DNA of 64,000 nt from Candidatus Gastranaerophilales bacterium (GCA_900770525.1 CAAHDT010000001.1:62001-126000), one strand, 5' to 3'. Numbered from the stretch's first letter, positions 35,192-44,781 are shown. Numbers and translations are program-made. Notes: generated by a model not told the origin, from the sequence alone.

Positions 35192-37078
35192 CTAATTTTT
35201 GGATGTTAACTGATGTTTTTCTAGCATTACCATCAAAACAGAAATATCCGCAGGTTTTACTCCACCGATACGAGAAGCTTGCGCCAAAGTCTTTGGTCTA
35301 ATTTTGCTTAATTTATCTTTCGTTTCGGATGAAATATGTTCAATAGCCATATAATCTATGTTTTCAGGAATTTTAAATTTGTCTAATTTGCCGGCTTGTT
35401 CGACTTGTTGTTCTTGACGTTTTAAATATCCGTCATATTTGATTAATACTTCCGCCTGTTCGTATACATCTCTTGGAATGTCTAATTCTTTTGTGTTTTC
35501 GTCAAGTTCCTTAATAACATCGTAGTTAATATTCGGACGTTTTAATAATTCTGCCAATTTCATTCCGCGGTCAATATGTTCTCCGTGTTTGGCTAGAATT
35601 GAGTTGATTCCTTCTGTTGCCGAAACTTTTTCTTCCTTAAGTCTTGCAATTTCTTTTTGGATGTTTTCTTGTTTGGTTTTAAATATATTAAATTGTGTTT
35701 CGTCAACAAGTCCGATTTTATGCCCGATAGGAGTTAATCTTTCGTCCGCGTTATCTTGTCTTAGTAAAAGTCTGTATTCAGAGCGGGATGTGAGCATTCT
35801 ATAAGGGTCTTGAATATCTTTTGTTACCAAATCATCAATTAGAGTTCCGATATATGAAGAACTTCTGGAAAGTTCAAGCATTTCCGAATTGTTCAAGTAA
35901 TTAAATGCATTAATTCCTGCGATTAAACCTTGTGCGGCAGCTTCCTCATAGCCGCTTGTTCCATTAATTTGCCCTGCAAAAAATAAACCTTTAACTTGTT
36001 TAGACATTAGCGAATGTGTTGTTTGAACCGCCGGAACATAATCATATTCAACGGCATAAGCAGGTTTTATTACATGTGCATTTTCTAACCCAGGGAGTGT
36101 TCTTAGCATTTTTACCTGAACATCGGCTGGCAAACTGCTTGAAAAACCTTGAATATAGACTTCGTAAGTTCCCAAACCTTCCGGTTCAATAAAAATGTGG
36201 TGTGATGGATTTTCGTGGAATCTTACGACTTTATCTTCAATAGAAGGGCAATATCTAGGTCCAACACCTTGTATAAGTCCTTGAAACATTGGAGATTTAT
36301 CCAAATTTGCACGAATTATTTTATGAGTTTCTTCGTTGGTTCTGGTTAAATAACAAGGATATTGTTTTCTTACAGGTCTGTTTGGCTTAAATGAATAGAA
36401 ATTAAGTACATTATCCCCTGGTTGAATTTCCATTTTTGAGTAATCAATTGTTCTGTTATCAACTCTTGGCGGAGTACCTGTTTTTAATTTCTTTAAGTTT
36501 ATTCCAAGTTTTCTTAGTGACTCAGAAAGCCCGATTGCTGCTTGTTCGCCGAGTCTTCCGGCGCTGTATGATTTAAGCCCTACAAAAATTCTACCGGATA
36601 AAGATGTCCCTGTAGTAAGTACTGCAGCTCTTACAGAGTATTCAATTCCAAATTCATCAATAGCTCCAACAATAGCGCCATCTTTTACGATTAAATCTGT
36701 TATACAAGCTTGTCTCAAATAAATATTCTCATTCTTCTCAATAACGTGACGCATGTAATCGGAGTATTCTCTCTTGTCCGATTGAGCTCTTAAAGCTCTT
36801 ACTGCCGGTCCTTTAGATGAATTCAAAATTTTCATCTGAATATATGTCGCATCTGCTGCCTCCCCCATTTCTCCGCCAAGAGCTGCAATTTCTCTTACAA
36901 GAGTTGACTTTGCAGGGCCTCCTATAGCCGGATTACAAGGTTGTAGTGCGATATGTTCTACATTTAGAGTAGCGAGCAAAACCTTCATCCCGAGGCGAGC
37001 ACAAGACAATGCAGCCTCACAACCTGCGTGACCTGCTCCTACTACTATGACATCAAATGTGTTATTGAGGTAATTCAT
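35192..37078 (-). CDS. mnmG: tRNA uridine-5-carboxymethylaminomethyl modification enzyme, FAD subunit
   Basis: 628 residues, standard length. With MnmE it modifies U34 of tRNAs reading split codon boxes. The FAD-binding motif VVGAGHAGCEAAL is at residues 11-23, CNPAIGGPAKSTLVREI near 48, GTPPRVDNRTIDYSKM near 200 and the GTSGYEEAAAQGLIAG segment near 371. The C-terminal helices bind MnmE. TATAAT lies six bases before the ATG with no Shine-Dalgarno, so leaderless expression is likely. mnmE is not in the window; no operon partner. Confidence 0.97.
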   Translation of the reverse strand: MNYLNNTFDVIVVGAGHAGCEAALSCARLGMKVLLATLNVEHIALQPCNPAIGGPAKSTLVREIAALGGEMGEAADATYIQMKILNSSKGPAVRALRAQSDKREYSDYMRHVIEKNENIYLRQACITDLIVKDGAIVGAIDEFGIEYSVRAAVLTTGTSLSGRIFVGLKSYSAGRLGEQAAIGLSESLRKLGINLKKLKTGTPPRVDNRTIDYSKMEIQPGDNVLNFYSFKPNRPVRKQYPCYLTRTNEETHKIIRANLDKSPMFQGLIQGVGPRYCPSIEDKVVRFHENPSHHIFIEPEGLGTYEVYIQGFSSSLPADVQVKMLRTLPGLENAHVIKPAYAVEYDYVPAVQTTHSLMSKQVKGLFFAGQINGTSGYEEAAAQGLIAGINAFNYLNNSEMLELSRSSSYIGTLIDDLVTKDIQDPYRMLTSRSEYRLLLRQDNADERLTPIGHKIGLVDETQFNIFKTKQENIQKEIARLKEEKVSATEGINSILAKHGEHIDRGMKLAELLKRPNINYDVIKELDENTKELDIPRDVYEQAEVLIKYDGYLKRQEQQVEQAGKLDKFKIPENIDYMAIEHISSETKDKLSKIRPKTLAQASRIGGVKPADISVLMVMLEKHQLTSKN

Positions 37079-37084
37079 ACCAAA

Positions 37085-37090
37085 ATTATA
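37085..37090 (-). promoter_or_regulatory. -10 box of mnmG, leaderless arrangement
   Basis: TATAAT on the minus strand with exactly six bases to the start codon; no ribosome site between. Confidence 0.55.
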
Positions 37091-37197
37091 CTACAAAGAA
37101 GTTCGCTGGTTGTGCTCACTGTAAACTTTTGTAAAAAAGTTTGGCTTAAACTAGCAAAAAAATATATTCATAAGGTTAACTGTAAAGGGATTAAAAA

Positions 37198-38772
37198 ATG
37201 ATTAGTCCGATATCGATGGAAACAACAAACCTAATATACAATAGGTCAAAGAGTCAGAGAAATAACAACAAAGGCAAGAATAGTTTTGGTTCAGACGGCT
37301 TGGCGGGCAATGTTCGTACAAGCATTTTTTATGTAAATGATTATCATGGCAAAGCTATTAATATGGAAAGAACGGTTTCTGCATCAAACGAGTTTGACAG
37401 GTTTGAGCCGAGTTTTCCTACCGATAAATTAAAACTTGCTTCCGGCGATATAATGCTTGGGGAAGATAAAAAGGTTAACCAAATTGCTGTCAATTTCTTG
37501 CGCTTAATAGGGGTTACGGCATCTGCTGTCGGCAATCATGAGTGCGACATGAAATCTAATGATTTTGTGAATTTGATGAAGGATATGAAGTATAAACTTC
37601 TTGCTTGTAATATGAAAACTTCTCCGGAAAGTCAAATTGCAAATCATATAGAAAAATCTTATATAGAAGAGCATAACGGACATAAGTATGGAATAATAGG
37701 TGTTTTGCCAACAGATTTGATTTCAAGGGTAAAGTATGGAAAGGTGTTTCAAGACCAACATTTGGATCCTGCCAATATAGAAGAAACTATTGTTGATATT
37801 CAAAAAGAAGTTGATAAACTTAAAAAGCAAGGTGTAAACAAGATAATATTGTTATCTCACAGTGGTTACGGTTATGATATAAAAATTGCCCAAGAAACAG
37901 AAGGGGTTGACGTTATTTTAGGCGGGCATTCTCATAACTTGATTAATGGGATTAAAAAAGGTGAAAACTTGTTTGAATCAAAATCAGGAGAACCTGTTGT
38001 TATTACTCAAGCCGGACGTGATGGTAAAAATTTTGGAATTTTAAATCTTGAATTTGATAAAGATGGTATAATTAAAAAAGTTCAAAATAACGTTGGTACA
38101 ACCAGAGTTTTCTCAAGAAATTTAGTTGCGCGAAACTATTTTGAGCAAATACTCGGAAAACCTAAAGTGGTTGGAGTTATAAATTCTGCTCCGGCTCCGT
38201 TAAAAAATGATTTAATAGAAGTGAGTCCGCTTGCCTATTACGGTTTGGATGCAATAAGAGAGCGTTCCGGTGCTGATTTAGCATTAGTTAGTGCCGCAAA
38301 TATCCGTGGTTACGTTGAAAAAGGAAAAATTGATACCAGAACTATTAGTGAGATTTCTCCTTTCAAAAATAAAATTCTAAAAATAAATTATACTGAAAAA
38401 GAAATTGTAGATGCTATTAAATTTTGCGCAAAGTCTTTTGTAAACAGAAATAATAAACCGGGGATTATGTATGTTTCAGGCTTGAAATACACTGTTTCAC
38501 GTAACGGTTTGGTATATGATATGAAGTTTATCCATAAAGACGGTTCAGAAGAGCCTATTGATGTAAACAATCCTAGAAAAGATAAAATATATTCAGTTGC
38601 AATAAACGATTATTATGGTAGCGGAAATGACGATATGACAATGTTGAATAAAATTGACGAAGCAACTGAACGCTATCCTTGGGATTTGAACGATTGCGTT
38701 GAATGGAAAATTCGTCGAACAAACAAGCCGATTGATATCATTGATGATGGCAGAATAAAAATTGTTGATTAA
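37198..38772 (+). CDS. 5'-nucleotidase / cyclic phosphodiesterase-like metallophosphoesterase
   Basis: 524 residues with the UshA/YfkN-type layout: an N-terminal calcineurin-like phosphoesterase (VNDYHG near residue 42, GNHECDM near 114, LSHSGYGYD near 220, GGHSHN near 240) and a C-terminal 5'-nucleotidase domain (residues 320-510, with ISPFKNKIL). The usual first metal motif DxHG is present as NDYHG. Such enzymes are normally exported, yet no signal peptide exists; instead the first 35 residues are polar and contain NSFGSDG, similar to other proteins in this window. AAAGGG lies before the start. It probably cleaves nucleotides or related phosphoesters; substrate not known. Confidence 0.9.
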   Translation: MISPISMETTNLIYNRSKSQRNNNKGKNSFGSDGLAGNVRTSIFYVNDYHGKAINMERTVSASNEFDRFEPSFPTDKLKLASGDIMLGEDKKVNQIAVNFLRLIGVTASAVGNHECDMKSNDFVNLMKDMKYKLLACNMKTSPESQIANHIEKSYIEEHNGHKYGIIGVLPTDLISRVKYGKVFQDQHLDPANIEETIVDIQKEVDKLKKQGVNKIILLSHSGYGYDIKIAQETEGVDVILGGHSHNLINGIKKGENLFESKSGEPVVITQAGRDGKNFGILNLEFDKDGIIKKVQNNVGTTRVFSRNLVARNYFEQILGKPKVVGVINSAPAPLKNDLIEVSPLAYYGLDAIRERSGADLALVSAANIRGYVEKGKIDTRTISEISPFKNKILKINYTEKEIVDAIKFCAKSFVNRNNKPGIMYVSGLKYTVSRNGLVYDMKFIHKDGSEEPIDVNNPRKDKIYSVAINDYYGSGNDDMTMLNKIDEATERYPWDLNDCVEWKIRRTNKPIDIIDDGRIKIVD

Positions 38773-38796
38773 AAATATTTGTTATAGAATTGTCTT

Positions 38797-39883
38797 ATGG
38801 AAACAGAATTAAAACAACTTATAAATACCTTAAAACCTCGTTTAAAAAGTATAAAGGAGTGTCTTTGACTTTGATGGGTTAGAAAAAAAACTTGCAGAGT
38901 TAGAAGTTCAAATGCAGGCTCCAGATATTTGGTCAGACAAGGCTAAAGTATCCAGTTTGGGCGCTGAAATAAAAGAGGTAAAAGAAAATATTGCGCTTTG
39001 TACTATTTGGCAATCAATACTTGATGATGCAGAAATTGCTATAGAAATTCATGATGAAGAATTGATATCTGAAAGTTATGACAGATGCAAACATATGGTA
39101 AAAGAGCTGGATAGTTTTGAGGTTCGCTTGATGTTAAGCGGGGATTATGATTCTGCGGATGCTATTTTAACGATTAATGCCGGTGCCGGTGGTACTGATG
39201 CTCAAGATTGGGCAAACTTGCTCCTTAGAATGTATACACGTTGGGCAGAAAAGCATGAGTGGAAAGTTGAATTGCTTGACAAGCTTGATGGTGATGAGGC
39301 TGGGATAAAATCAGCAACAATAAAAATTTCAGGTAAATATGCGTTTGGTTATGCAAAGGCTGAACGTGGGGTGCACAGGTTAGTTCGAATTTCCCCGTTT
39401 AATGCGAATGGTAAGCGTCAAACGAGCTTTGCCTCTGTTGAAGTTTCGCCTATTATAGAAGATTTTGAAAAAACAATAAGTATTCCGCCTGATGAAATCG
39501 AAGTTGATACAATGCGCTCTGGCGGTGCTGGTGGGCAAAATGTCAATAAGGTTGAAACGGCTGTTAGAATAGTTCATAAACCAACCGGAATTGTTGTAAA
39601 GTGTCAACAGGAGCGTTCTCAACTTCAAAATAAAGAAAACGCTATGCAAATTTTGGCGTCAAAACTTTTAGCTATAAGACAGGCTGAACATGAAAAAAAA
39701 CTTGCCGAATTAAAAGGTGAAAGTTTTGATATAAATTTTGGCTCACAAATTCGTTCGTATGTGTTCCATCCTTATAAAATGGTAAAAGACCACCGAACAG
39801 GTTATGAAGTAGGGAATGTTGATTCTGTTATGGATGGCGATATTGACGGATTTATTGAGGCTTATTTGAAGTCAGAAATTTAG
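38797..39883 (+). CDS. prfB: peptide chain release factor 2, with programmed +1 frameshift
   Basis: The gene is in two frames: codons 1-23 (38797-38865), then a TGA at 38866-38868 that is bypassed by a +1 shift, continuing at 38867 (GAC) to the stop at 39883, 361 residues in all. The site is classical: GGAG (38856-38859), three bases, then CTTTGAC. Low RF2 makes the ribosome pause at TGA and shift, giving autoregulation. RF2 identity is shown by the SPF anticodon motif (RISPFNANG) and the GGQ catalytic motif ([14 protein letters not shown]). Annotating from the first long open frame alone loses the first 38 residues. Confidence 0.97.
38855..38869 (+). promoter_or_regulatory. RF2 programmed frameshift site
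   Basis: An internal Shine-Dalgarno (AGGAG) three bases before CTT-TGA-C, the canonical spacing for the prfB +1 shift. Confidence 0.95.
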
Positions 39884-39922
39884 GTTTATACTGTTTTTGA
39901 AATGGCTTAATATTTATAGAAA

Positions 39923-39960
39923 AAACCTGCAAATGTTAAACACTTGCAGGTTTAATTTTT
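39923..39960. terminator. bidirectional terminator between prfB and the transglycosylase
   Basis: Ten-base stem 39923-39932 with 39944-39953, A run on one side and T run on the other; serves both convergent genes. Confidence 0.85.
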
Positions 39961-39975
39961 CTCAATTCAACTGAT

Positions 39976-40632
39976 TTAGATTGCAAGCGAAGTAGCTTCT
40001 ATTTCTAAATCGATAGGAGTTTCATCAACAACTTCAACTTTTATGGCATTAACATCTTTAGCTTTAACAAGTTCCATAGAAGGAACAGGTGCTTTAGGTT
40101 TGTTAGCCGTTACGGTTGGTTTAGCAACCGGTTTGTGAGCTGCAGTTGATGCTGCTCTTGCTTTGACGATAGCAGGATCCGGATTAGCCTTGTAATAGTG
40201 GTAATCTTTCATAATCTTGCTAACAAAACGCTTAGTTTCAGCATATGGAGGAACAGAATTGTATCTTTTAACATTTCCTGGTCCTGCGTTGTATGCCGCC
40301 AATGCCAACTCTACGGAACCGAACATTTTGTACATAGATTTGTAGTACATAATGCCGCCTTTGATGTTGTCATTTAACGAGTATGGATTAAGCCCCATTC
40401 TCCTAGCTGTTGAAGGCATCAATTGAAATACCCCTACTGCACCATGACTGCTTCGTGCACTGTGGCTAAAACCTGATTCTGTTCTAGCAATACTTAAAGC
40501 GATTGCCGGATCTACGCCCATTTCAATAGCGTGTTTCACGATTGTCGCTTTTACTGTATTTACGTCAGCAGCCTGTACCGGCGCAACACACAATAACACT
40601 AGCGTAATAGTGAAAAGTAATAGTTTTTTCAA
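39976..40632 (-). CDS. lytic transglycosylase, SLT domain
   Basis: 218 residues. A signal peptide (KKLLLFTITLVLLCVAPVQAA) is followed by an SLT goose-lysozyme-like domain: ARTESGFSHSARSSHGAVGVFQLMPSTARRMG with the catalytic Glu in TESGF, and AYNAGPGNV. It cleaves murein glycan strands in the periplasm with formation of anhydro ends. A Pro/Ala/Lys-rich tail of about 60 residues follows. The start is the TTG at 40632, with AGAGGA seven bases upstream; an ATG 42 bases earlier would bury the signal peptide behind polar residues. Confidence 0.9.
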   Translation of the reverse strand: MKKLLLFTITLVLLCVAPVQAADVNTVKATIVKHAIEMGVDPAIALSIARTESGFSHSARSSHGAVGVFQLMPSTARRMGLNPYSLNDNIKGGIMYYKSMYKMFGSVELALAAYNAGPGNVKRYNSVPPYAETKRFVSKIMKDYHYYKANPDPAIVKARAASTAAHKPVAKPTVTANKPKAPVPSMELVKAKDVNAIKVEVVDETPIDLEIEATSLAI

Positions 40633-40784
40633 AATGTAATCCTCTGGTTGTAAATTGAAAATCCTCAAGAGCAAGTGCGCTATCTCTTTTGTGTCAAGTT
40701 TTAACTCTTAAGAATAAAATTTATACCTCTATTCTAGTACAAAAATTTTTAATTTCAACCCTTTAGGTAAAATTAAATTTGTTA

Positions 40785-40812
40785 GGCTCGGTTGAACACC
40801 TTGCCACGAGCC
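40785..40812 (-). terminator. possible terminator of the lipoprotein gene
   Basis: GGCTCG/CGAGCC stem with a 16-base loop, followed on the minus strand by a T-rich but broken stretch. Weak. Confidence 0.4.
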
Positions 40813-40902
40813 AATTTTCCGAATTGTAAATTTTGTGTTTTTGAGTGTTTTTTTAACAATAAATCGGTGTTTTTGATTAAAAATTTTTAAGTTAAATTAA
40901 AA

Positions 40903-41322
40903 CTACTTAAACAGTGGTTTGCCGTAAAAATATATTTGTAAAGCTCCGATATCTCTTTGCCATTTTGATTCGTAATCTTTGTTTGATTGTATTAATTTCA
41001 TGAAAAATTCATTAACATGTTTGCTGAGTTCGTTTTTGTCTTGGAAGATTGTTTGCGGAGTGTGTAAAAATTTAAGATAAATATCACCATTGTTTTGAGT
41101 TTTTATTACAAGGTAATCAACTCCGTTTTGCTCTTTAATTTCTGTACTTTTAATATCTGTTTTGTAAAAATGGCTTTTGGTTATCATTTTCTTTGTCCAG
41201 TAATTTTTTTCTAAAATTACACATAAATCATCTACGCACTTTATTTTTTTTAGCGGTGCGCAACTTCCAATGATTAACATTGCTAATATTCCAACTATGA
41301 GGGATATTACAAAGTATTTCAT
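40903..41322 (-). CDS. putative lipoprotein, 139 residues
   Basis: Unknown family. The N-terminus is a hydrophobic signal ending in IIGSC at residues 17-21, an acceptable lipobox, so Cys21 is the likely lipidated residue. The mature part is a small alpha/beta domain with two further cysteines (CVDDLC) that could be disulphide bonded. It is not in an obvious operon; a GC-rich hairpin follows. Confidence 0.75.
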   Translation of the reverse strand: MKYFVISLIVGILAMLIIGSCAPLKKIKCVDDLCVILEKNYWTKKMITKSHFYKTDIKSTEIKEQNGVDYLVIKTQNNGDIYLKFLHTPQTIFQDKNELSKHVNEFFMKLIQSNKDYESKWQRDIGALQIYFYGKPLFK

Positions 41323-41412
41323 CTTATAGCCATCCGATGCAAATAGACAAAAATATTATGCCACTTTTGAATAATTTTTAATCAGGTTTTGAAAATTATA
41401 TTACAAAACTTA

Positions 41413-42366
41413 TTATTCATATAAAAAGCAGTTGCAGTAATGGTTTTCAGTGATGAATTTTTTGTCTGGTAAGTTGTTTTTACAAATATCCATTGCAAAT
41501 TTACATCTCGGGTGAAAACGGCAACCGGAAATGTCTTCCAAAATAGTTGGAGGTTGACCGGATATTGTTTCTAAATTCTCTCTGTTTGTTGATGGAAGTG
41601 CTGCTAATAAGGCTTTTGAATACGGATGTTTTGTGTTTTCGAAAAATTCTTTAGCAGGAGCATGTTCTACGATTCTCCCAGCATACATAACAGATACCGT
41701 GTCAGCATATTCCCTTACAACGGCTAAGTCGTGCGTAATAAATAGAATTGCCGTATTTTTCTCTTTTTTTATTTTGGTGAGCAAGTCCATTATTTGAGCT
41801 TGAATAGTAACATCTAGAGCTGTTGTCGGCTCGTCCGCAATTAAGATTTCTGCATTACAAGCCAGCGCCATAGCAATAATTGCGCGTTGTTTCATTCCGC
41901 CTGAGAATTCGTGTGGATATGACTTAAGACGTTCTTTGGCGCATGGAATTTGTACTGTTTCAAATGAGTCGATAGCTTTAGCCCAAGCTTCTTTCCCACT
42001 TAACCCCTGATGAATTTTTATAACTTCAAGCAATTGTTCGCCGACGGTAAATAGTGGGTCAAGAGAGGTCATAGGGTCTTGTGGAATTAGTGCGATTTTC
42101 TTTCCACAAATTTTTTGAATTTGTTTGTTTTTTAGATTTAACAAATTTTCGTTTTCAAAATTTATTTCTCCTGAGATAACTCTGGCTTTTTTCGGAAGTA
42201 GTTGAAGGATAGACATCGCGGTAATTGATTTTCCACAGCCGGATTCGCCAACAAGTGCGTGTGTTTTCCCTTTATTTAATGATAATGATATATCCCACAA
42301 CGCTTGACGAAATCCACATTCACATTCAAACCCTAAATTTAAATTGTTAATATCCAATAAGCTCAT
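41413..42366 (-). CDS. oligopeptide/dipeptide ABC transporter ATP-binding protein (OppD/DppD-type)
   Basis: 317 residues. Walker A GESGCGKS near residue 38, Q-loop PQDPMTSLDPLF, signature FSGGMKQRAIIAMAL, Walker B ILIADEPTTALDVT and the H-loop ITHDLAVV. The C-terminal extension has the GCRFHPRCKFAMDICKNN cysteine pattern of OppD/DppD, which binds an Fe-S cluster in relatives. No permease, substrate-binding or OppF gene is adjacent, so partners must lie elsewhere. The start at 42366 is six bases from a TATAAT and lacks a ribosome site; a start 18 bases upstream would lie before that box. Confidence 0.92.
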   Translation of the reverse strand: MSLLDINNLNLGFECECGFRQALWDISLSLNKGKTHALVGESGCGKSITAMSILQLLPKKARVISGEINFENENLLNLKNKQIQKICGKKIALIPQDPMTSLDPLFTVGEQLLEVIKIHQGLSGKEAWAKAIDSFETVQIPCAKERLKSYPHEFSGGMKQRAIIAMALACNAEILIADEPTTALDVTIQAQIMDLLTKIKKEKNTAILFITHDLAVVREYADTVSVMYAGRIVEHAPAKEFFENTKHPYSKALLAALPSTNRENLETISGQPPTILEDISGCRFHPRCKFAMDICKNNLPDKKFITENHYCNCFLYE

Positions 42367-42372
42367 ACGGAT

Positions 42373-42378
42373 ATTATA
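42373..42378 (-). promoter_or_regulatory. -10 box of the OppD-type gene, leaderless arrangement
   Basis: TATAAT on the minus strand, six bases before ATG. Confidence 0.5.
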
Positions 42379-42503
42379 GTACATAATTTGAAATTTTGTA
42401 TAGTACAGGTTAGTAACTTCTTTATAAAAATTTGCGAGGTTATATGATAAATTTTCATGTTTGAAGTATAATTTTGTTGAACATTAGAAGTGTATAACAA
42501 AAA

Positions 42504-42520
42504 GGCGTGACGTTCACGCA
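42504..42520 (+). promoter_or_regulatory. hairpin in the pnp leader
   Basis: GCGTGA/TCACGC stem with a CGT loop, 20 bases before the pnp start and ahead of its AAAGG site. pnp leaders often carry an RNase III/PNPase-responsive stem; that role here is inference. Confidence 0.5.
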
Positions 42521-42538
42521 GAAAGATGAAAGGTAAGT

Positions 42539-44686
42539 ATGACAATACCGGAAACAAAGAAATTTGAACTTGAAATCGGTGGCAAAACTGTTACCGTTGA
42601 AACCGGAAAGTATGCTCAATCTACTAATGGCTCTGTTACAGTAAGATGTGGTGATACAATGTTGTTTGTTCACTGTGTTGTTTCAAAAGAACCAAGAGTT
42701 GGGATTGACTTCTTCCCACTATTAATTGATTACGAAGAAAGAATGTCATCAATCGGACGTATCCCGGGTGGATATAACCGTTCAGAAGGTAAAGCAAGTG
42801 ATAAGGCTATCCTTGTTTCAAGATTGATTGACAGACCAATCAGACCTTTATTCCCTAAAGGTTATAGAAATGATATACAAATTGTTGCTCAACTATTCAG
42901 TTATGATCAACAAAACCAACCTGATACATTAGCTATGTTAGGTGCATCTTGCGCATTAATGCTTTCAGGAGCTCCATTTGAAGGACCTATCGGTGCTGTA
43001 AGAGTTGGACGTGATGCAGAAGGTAATATGATTGCTAACCCTACTCACCAAGAAGCTGCAAAATCTGACTTGGATATCGTTGTTGCTGGTACTCACGATA
43101 GTGTTATCATGGTTGAAGCCGGTTGCAAATTTGTTACAGAAGACGATATTATGAACGCTGTTGAATTTGCACAAGCAGAAATTAAAAAACAATGCGAAGC
43201 TCAAATGGAATTTGTTAAAGCTTGCGGTGTTGTTAAAGAAGAATTCGTAAATCCTTACGATACAACAGCAATCAAGAACATCATTGAAGAAACTGCTCAC
43301 GATATGATTGTTGATGCTTACCATAATTTTGACAGAACTTATCGTCAAAATAAATTAGAAGAAGCTAAAAAACTTGTTAAAGAAAAAATCGAAGCTCTAC
43401 CTGATGACGACAACATTAAGAAAATGATTGAAGAAACCGGTGTTGACTTTGTTGCAGAAGAATTTAAAGCAGCAGAAAAACACGTTATGAGATCAATGAT
43501 TTTGGATGAAGGTGTTAGAGCTGACGGTAGAAAACCTACCGAAGTTCGTCCTATCTGGTGTGAAGTTGGTGTTATTCCTAGAGCACACGGTTCTGCAGTA
43601 TTTACAAGAGGTCAAACTCAAGTATTGTCTGTTGCAACTTTGGCAGGTCCTGGAATGAAACAAGAACTTGACGGTGTTGATCCTCAAACTGAAAAAACTT
43701 ATATGCACAAATACATCTTCCCAGGATTTTCAGTTGGTGAAGTTAAAGCTTTGAGAGGTCCAGGAAGAAGAGAAGTTGGACACGGTGCTTTGGCTGAACG
43801 TGCTAATATTCCGGCACTTCCTTCTCAAGAAGAATTCGGATATACAATCAGAGTAACATCAGATGTATTGGAATCAAACGGTTCTACTTCAATGGCATCA
43901 ACTTGCGGCTCATCAATGGCTTTAATGAATGCAGGTGTTCCTGTCAAATGCATGATTGGTGGCGTTGCAATGGGTATGATTAAGGAAGAAGGTTATGAAC
44001 CTGTTGTTCTAACCGATATTCAAGGTATTGAAGACTTCCTTGGTGATATGGACTTCAAAGTTACAGGTAATGACACAGGTATTACCGCTCTTCAAATGGA
44101 TATGAAGGCGAAAGGTATTCCTAACGAAACATTGCGTAAAGCTTTGTTCCAAGCAAAAGAAGGCAGATTGCACATCTTGTCTAAGATGAGAGAAGTTATT
44201 ACCGAACCTGGTAAATTATCTCCATTTGCTCCAAGTATTTCTACAATGACAATTCCGACTGAAGATATCGGAACAGTTATCGGACCTGGAGGAAAACAAA
44301 TCCGTGCAATTATTGATGCATCAGGTGCAGAAATCGATATTCAAGATAATGGTGTTGTAACAATCACATCTAACGATCAAGAAGGTGCAGAAATTGCTAA
44401 GAGAATGATTAAGGAATTAACATTCAAGCCTGAACCGGGAATGATTGTAAAAGGTAAAGTTGTAAGAATTATTCCAATCGGTGCTTTTGTAGAATTGGCT
44501 CCGGGTAAAGACGGAATGGTTCACATTTCACAAGTTTGCCAAGAACGTATTGAAACAATCGAACCACATTTGAATGTTGGTGATGAAGTTATCGTTAAGG
44601 TTATCAAAATTGATGATAAGGGGAGAGTTAACCTTACTATCAAGGGTGTTAGCGAAGAAGAAAAAGCTAAATTTAACCAACAGTAA
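42539..44686 (+). CDS. pnp: polyribonucleotide nucleotidyltransferase (PNPase)
   Basis: 715 residues, full length: two RNase PH domains separated by a helical domain, the second with GSTSMASTCGSSMALMNAG and the catalytic DxxxxDxxMDMK region (DMDFKVTGNDTGITALQMDMK), a KH domain with IGPGGKQIRAI and a C-terminal S1 domain (GAFVELAPGKDGMVHISQ). It degrades RNA phosphorolytically from the 3' end as a trimer. AAAGG precedes the start and a strong terminator follows. rpsO, the common upstream partner, is absent. Confidence 0.98.
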   Translation: MTIPETKKFELEIGGKTVTVETGKYAQSTNGSVTVRCGDTMLFVHCVVSKEPRVGIDFFPLLIDYEERMSSIGRIPGGYNRSEGKASDKAILVSRLIDRPIRPLFPKGYRNDIQIVAQLFSYDQQNQPDTLAMLGASCALMLSGAPFEGPIGAVRVGRDAEGNMIANPTHQEAAKSDLDIVVAGTHDSVIMVEAGCKFVTEDDIMNAVEFAQAEIKKQCEAQMEFVKACGVVKEEFVNPYDTTAIKNIIEETAHDMIVDAYHNFDRTYRQNKLEEAKKLVKEKIEALPDDDNIKKMIEETGVDFVAEEFKAAEKHVMRSMILDEGVRADGRKPTEVRPIWCEVGVIPRAHGSAVFTRGQTQVLSVATLAGPGMKQELDGVDPQTEKTYMHKYIFPGFSVGEVKALRGPGRREVGHGALAERANIPALPSQEEFGYTIRVTSDVLESNGSTSMASTCGSSMALMNAGVPVKCMIGGVAMGMIKEEGYEPVVLTDIQGIEDFLGDMDFKVTGNDTGITALQMDMKAKGIPNETLRKALFQAKEGRLHILSKMREVITEPGKLSPFAPSISTMTIPTEDIGTVIGPGGKQIRAIIDASGAEIDIQDNGVVTITSNDQEGAEIAKRMIKELTFKPEPGMIVKGKVVRIIPIGAFVELAPGKDGMVHISQVCQERIETIEPHLNVGDEVIVKVIKIDDKGRVNLTIKGVSEEEKAKFNQQ

Positions 44687-44702
44687 TTTCTGTAAATATT
44701 AT

Positions 44703-44738
44703 AAAAGGTCATCCGATATTTTGTCGGGTGACCTTTTT
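44703..44738 (+). terminator. terminator of pnp
   Basis: Stem AAAGGTCA-CCGA with TCGG-TGACCTTT around a seven-base loop, ending in TTTTT. Confidence 0.88.
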
Positions 44739-44752
44739 GTATGAAAACTTTG

Positions 44753-44781
44753 TTGTAAAAAGAGAATTTGTAAGATATAAT
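44753..44781 (+). promoter_or_regulatory. promoter of panE
   Basis: TTGTAA (44753-44758), 17-base spacer, TATAAT (44776-44781), nine bases before the start codon, so the leader would be only two to three bases. Confidence 0.65.

Noticed and set aside
38797..38911. In-frame TGA in prfB read as a pseudogene
   Set aside because: The stop lies in the canonical CTTTGAC shift site with an internal Shine-Dalgarno; the rest of RF2 is intact.
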